Below are positions 62,217-64,000 of a stretch of DNA of 64,000 nt, one piece after another (positions within the stretch are counted from its first letter, which is position 1; the number at the start of each line of letters is the position of its first letter). The stretch spans positions 248,001 to 312,000 of the forward strand of contig JBNKCX010000041.1 of the NCBI GenBank assembly GCA_050287965.1, in the 5' to 3' direction. The notes beneath the pieces are model-generated. The model saw nothing but the letters and a program-made list of their open reading frames with translations. It had not been told where the DNA came from and made no database searches. Position numbers and translations under genes: made by a program. This DNA comes from CBFDBF01 sp050287965 (lineage in GTDB: Bacteria > Pseudomonadota > Gammaproteobacteria > Chromatiales > Chromatiaceae).

Positions 62217-64000
62217 ATGACCGTCGGCTTTTTCAGCTATCTGTTTGCTTTTCTTGCGTTTACCGTGCTGGCGATATTGCTGTTCGCCTCCTGGCGAAAA
62301 CAGTCCTTCGGGACCCTGGCAATCCTGGCTACGGTCTGTACCGCGTTCTGGGCCGGTGTTTCGGCGGGGTTTGTCGAGTTCGGCATCCCCGGAAGCCAGT
62401 TGGTACAACTCTCGGAACTTGCACGCAACGCCACCTGGCTGCTTCTGCTGATTAGAATCATCGACTCCGGTGACCAACAGAAGGACTCCGACCAACCCCG
62501 CTCGAACAAGCTTTCTTTTTATCTCATCGGCTTGCTCCTTGCCTTTACGATCACCGTTCTCATCCCCCTGCTTTCCGATTTCCTGCCGATTTCAACTCAG
62601 CTTGCCCGTGACGCGGCGCTTGTAACCTGGGTGGCTTTTGCGATAGTCGGCCTATTGCTTATTGAGCAGCTGTATCGGAGCACCAATTACGATCAACGCT
62701 GGGCGATCAAGCATCTCTGTCTTGGATTGGGGACCCTGTTCACCTACGACTTCTTTCTATTCTCCGACACCCTGCTTTTCAAGCAGATGAATCCCCATCT
62801 TTGGAATGCCAGAGGTGTAGTCAATGGACTGGCCGCTCCTTTGATAGCCATCTCCATCGCGAGAAATCCTCGCTGGGAACTCAGTATTCATGTTTCGCGC
62901 CAGGTGGTATTCCATTCCGTAACCCTGATCGGCGCGGGTATCTATCTGTTGATAATGGCGACGGTCGGCTATTTCATTCGCCTTTATGGTGGAAGTTGGG
63001 GAGTGGTACTTCAGGTCGCATTTCTTTGCGGCGCCGGTTTACTCCTCTTCGTCCTGCTTTTCTCGGCCAAGATCAGAGCCCGAGTAAGGGTCCTACTAAG
63101 TAAACACTTTTTCAGTTTTAAACACGATTATCGGGAAGAGTGGTTGCGGTTCACCCGGACTCTATCTGAAAGCGGGGAGGATGTTACGGAACGGGTAATA
63201 CGTGCCATCTCAACCCTGGTGAACAGTCCCGGGGGCTGCCTTTGGATAAAAAGAGAGGATGCCCGCTACGAGTGGCTGGCGAGCTGGAACATGAGGGAAC
63301 CCGAACAATTTGTGTATTCCATGCCGGATTCGTTTTTGGACTTTCTGGAAAGACAGCAATGGATAATCGACATCCGCGAATATTCCGAGGAAAGCGATAG
63401 CTACGAGGGACTGGACCTGCCATCCTGGATCAAATCCGTTCCAGGCGCCTGGTTGCTGATACCCCTGCTCTTCAAAGGGAGCAATATAGGTTTCGTCATT
63501 CTGGCGGAGTCGGGAATTCAGAAGGCGATAAACTGGGAGGACAGAGATCTATTGAAAACCGCGGGCCAGCAGGCCGCAAGCCTGCTCGCCCAGCACCAGG
63601 CGGATCAGGCGCTCCTTCAAGCCCGCCAGTTTGAGGCATTCAACCGTCTTTCCGCCTACATCGTTCACGACCTAAAAAATATTCTGGCCCAACAGTCCCT
63701 TATTCTCTCGAACGCGGAAAAGCATAAACATAAACCTGAATTCGTTGACGATGTCATCCGCACCGTTCAAAACTCGGTTGATCGAATGACCCGCCTGATG
63801 GAACAGATGCGCAGCGGTATCCGCGGAGCCAACCCCGTCCAGGTTGATCTGGCCGAGTTGCTTGCAGACGTGATTGCTCACCACTCCCATCAGCAACCTG
63901 TACCCAATCATGATCTGGAACCTTCGGAATTTACTGTTCTAGCCGACAAAGAACAGTTGGCCACGGTGTTTGGACATATAATCCAGAATGCCCAGGAAGC
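62217..64000 (+). CDS. PrsK-type PEP-CTERM/XrtA system histidine kinase (3' end beyond window)
   Basis: 594 complete codons reach the window edge without a stop. The first ~290 residues hold about eight to nine transmembrane helices. A GAF-like domain follows at ~320-450 (LNSPGGCLWI-like, AWLLIPLLFKGSNIGFVIL). The kinase core begins with the H-box AYIVHDLKNILAQQ (His484), and the ATP domain starts VFGHIIQNAQEA with Asn591. The HDLKN H-box, many helices and GAF are characteristic of PrsK, which acts with the sigma-54 regulator PrsR to control exosortase-linked genes. The prsR and xrt genes would lie outside the window. Confidence 0.88.
   Translation, partial: MTVGFFSYLFAFLAFTVLAILLFASWRKQSFGTLAILATVCTAFWAGVSAGFVEFGIPGSQLVQLSELARNATWLLLLIRIIDSGDQQKDSDQPRSNKLSFYLIGLLLAFTITVLIPLLSDFLPISTQLARDAALVTWVAFAIVGLLLIEQLYRSTNYDQRWAIKHLCLGLGTLFTYDFFLFSDTLLFKQMNPHLWNARGVVNGLAAPLIAISIARNPRWELSIHVSRQVVFHSVTLIGAGIYLLIMATVGYFIRLYGGSWGVVLQVAFLCGAGLLLFVLLFSAKIRARVRVLLSKHFFSFKHDYREEWLRFTRTLSESGEDVTERVIRAISTLVNSPGGCLWIKREDARYEWLASWNMREPEQFVYSMPDSFLDFLERQQWIIDIREYSEESDSYEGLDLPSWIKSVPGAWLLIPLLFKGSNIGFVILAESGIQKAINWEDRDLLKTAGQQAASLLAQHQADQALLQARQFEAFNRLSAYIVHDLKNILAQQSLILSNAEKHKHKPEFVDDVIRTVQNSVDRMTRLMEQMRSGIRGANPVQVDLAELLADVIAHHSHQQPVPNHDLEPSEFTVLADKEQLATVFGHIIQNAQE

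Overview
This 64 kb window is chromosomal DNA of a gammaproteobacterium. Gene order points to the class: rpoE-rseA-rseB-rseC-mucD, lepA-lepB-DUF4845-rnc-era-recO-pdxJ, dksA-gluQ and pcnB-folK-panBC all have their usual gammaproteobacterial arrangement. Base composition is moderately GC rich. Glycogen storage genes, a PEP synthase regulator, an HprK-related kinase A/PqqD pair and the start of a PEP-CTERM/exosortase-type regulatory region suggest an environmental, perhaps Chromatiales-like, organism. The genus cannot be told from the sequence. I see no phage, insertion sequence, CRISPR array or rRNA.

Layout. 1-5 kb: the 5' part of ppsR, a divergent LysR regulator, a ChaN-type PDZ lipoprotein and an M1-type metallopeptidase. 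5-16 kb: a storage-glucan island with galU, malQ, a GH57 enzyme and glgC on the minus strand, glgB divergent from glgC, then pgi divergent from glgA. Together these make ADP-glucose and UDP-glucose, polymerise and branch glucan, remodel it, and connect it to glycolysis. 16-21 kb: panD, then the overlapping operon pcnB-folK-deoxynucleoside kinase-panB-panC. 21.4 kb: a tRNA-Glu(CTC) with promoter and hairpin, followed by a small RRM-like protein. 22-33 kb: minus-strand housekeeping operons running from rpoE down to pdxJ and split by a clear terminator. 33-45 kb: nadB, ygfX, yjgA, recJ, an Sfp-like phosphopantetheinyl transferase, galE, uppP, cysZ, an aminotransferase, dksA-gluQ and a zinc-ribbon membrane protein.

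45.5-51.6 kb is the main accessory region. It holds a GNAT/FemAB-like protein, an HprK-related kinase and a PqqD-like protein in one overlapping unit behind a small exported Cys-containing protein with a twin-arginine leader. A divergent nucleotidyltransferase, a second GNAT-like protein and a short proline-dehydrogenase-like protein follow. It looks like a peptide-modification or phosphorylation system of unknown product and is the best candidate for something undescribed. 51.6-59.5 kb holds OsmC, an NTE-like phospholipase with a cyclic-nucleotide domain, and a three-gene envelope module: LolA-like periplasmic protein, beta-barrel protein with an acidic repeat region, and an MMPL/RND transporter with an N-terminal PAS domain. 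59.6-64 kb holds a small membrane protein, an ExeA-like ATPase, a GAF protein and the first 594 codons of a PrsK-like histidine kinase cut by the window edge.

A second theme is a family of degenerate 7-bp-period repeats (core AGTT) in the intergenic gaps, nearly always within a few tens of bases of a stop codon. One copy supplies the stop codon of its gene, one is a perfect seven-copy heptamer array, and one forms a 14-bp tandem array just before the prsK start. Two genes, pcnB and yjgA, appear to use non-standard start codons (AUC and CUG).
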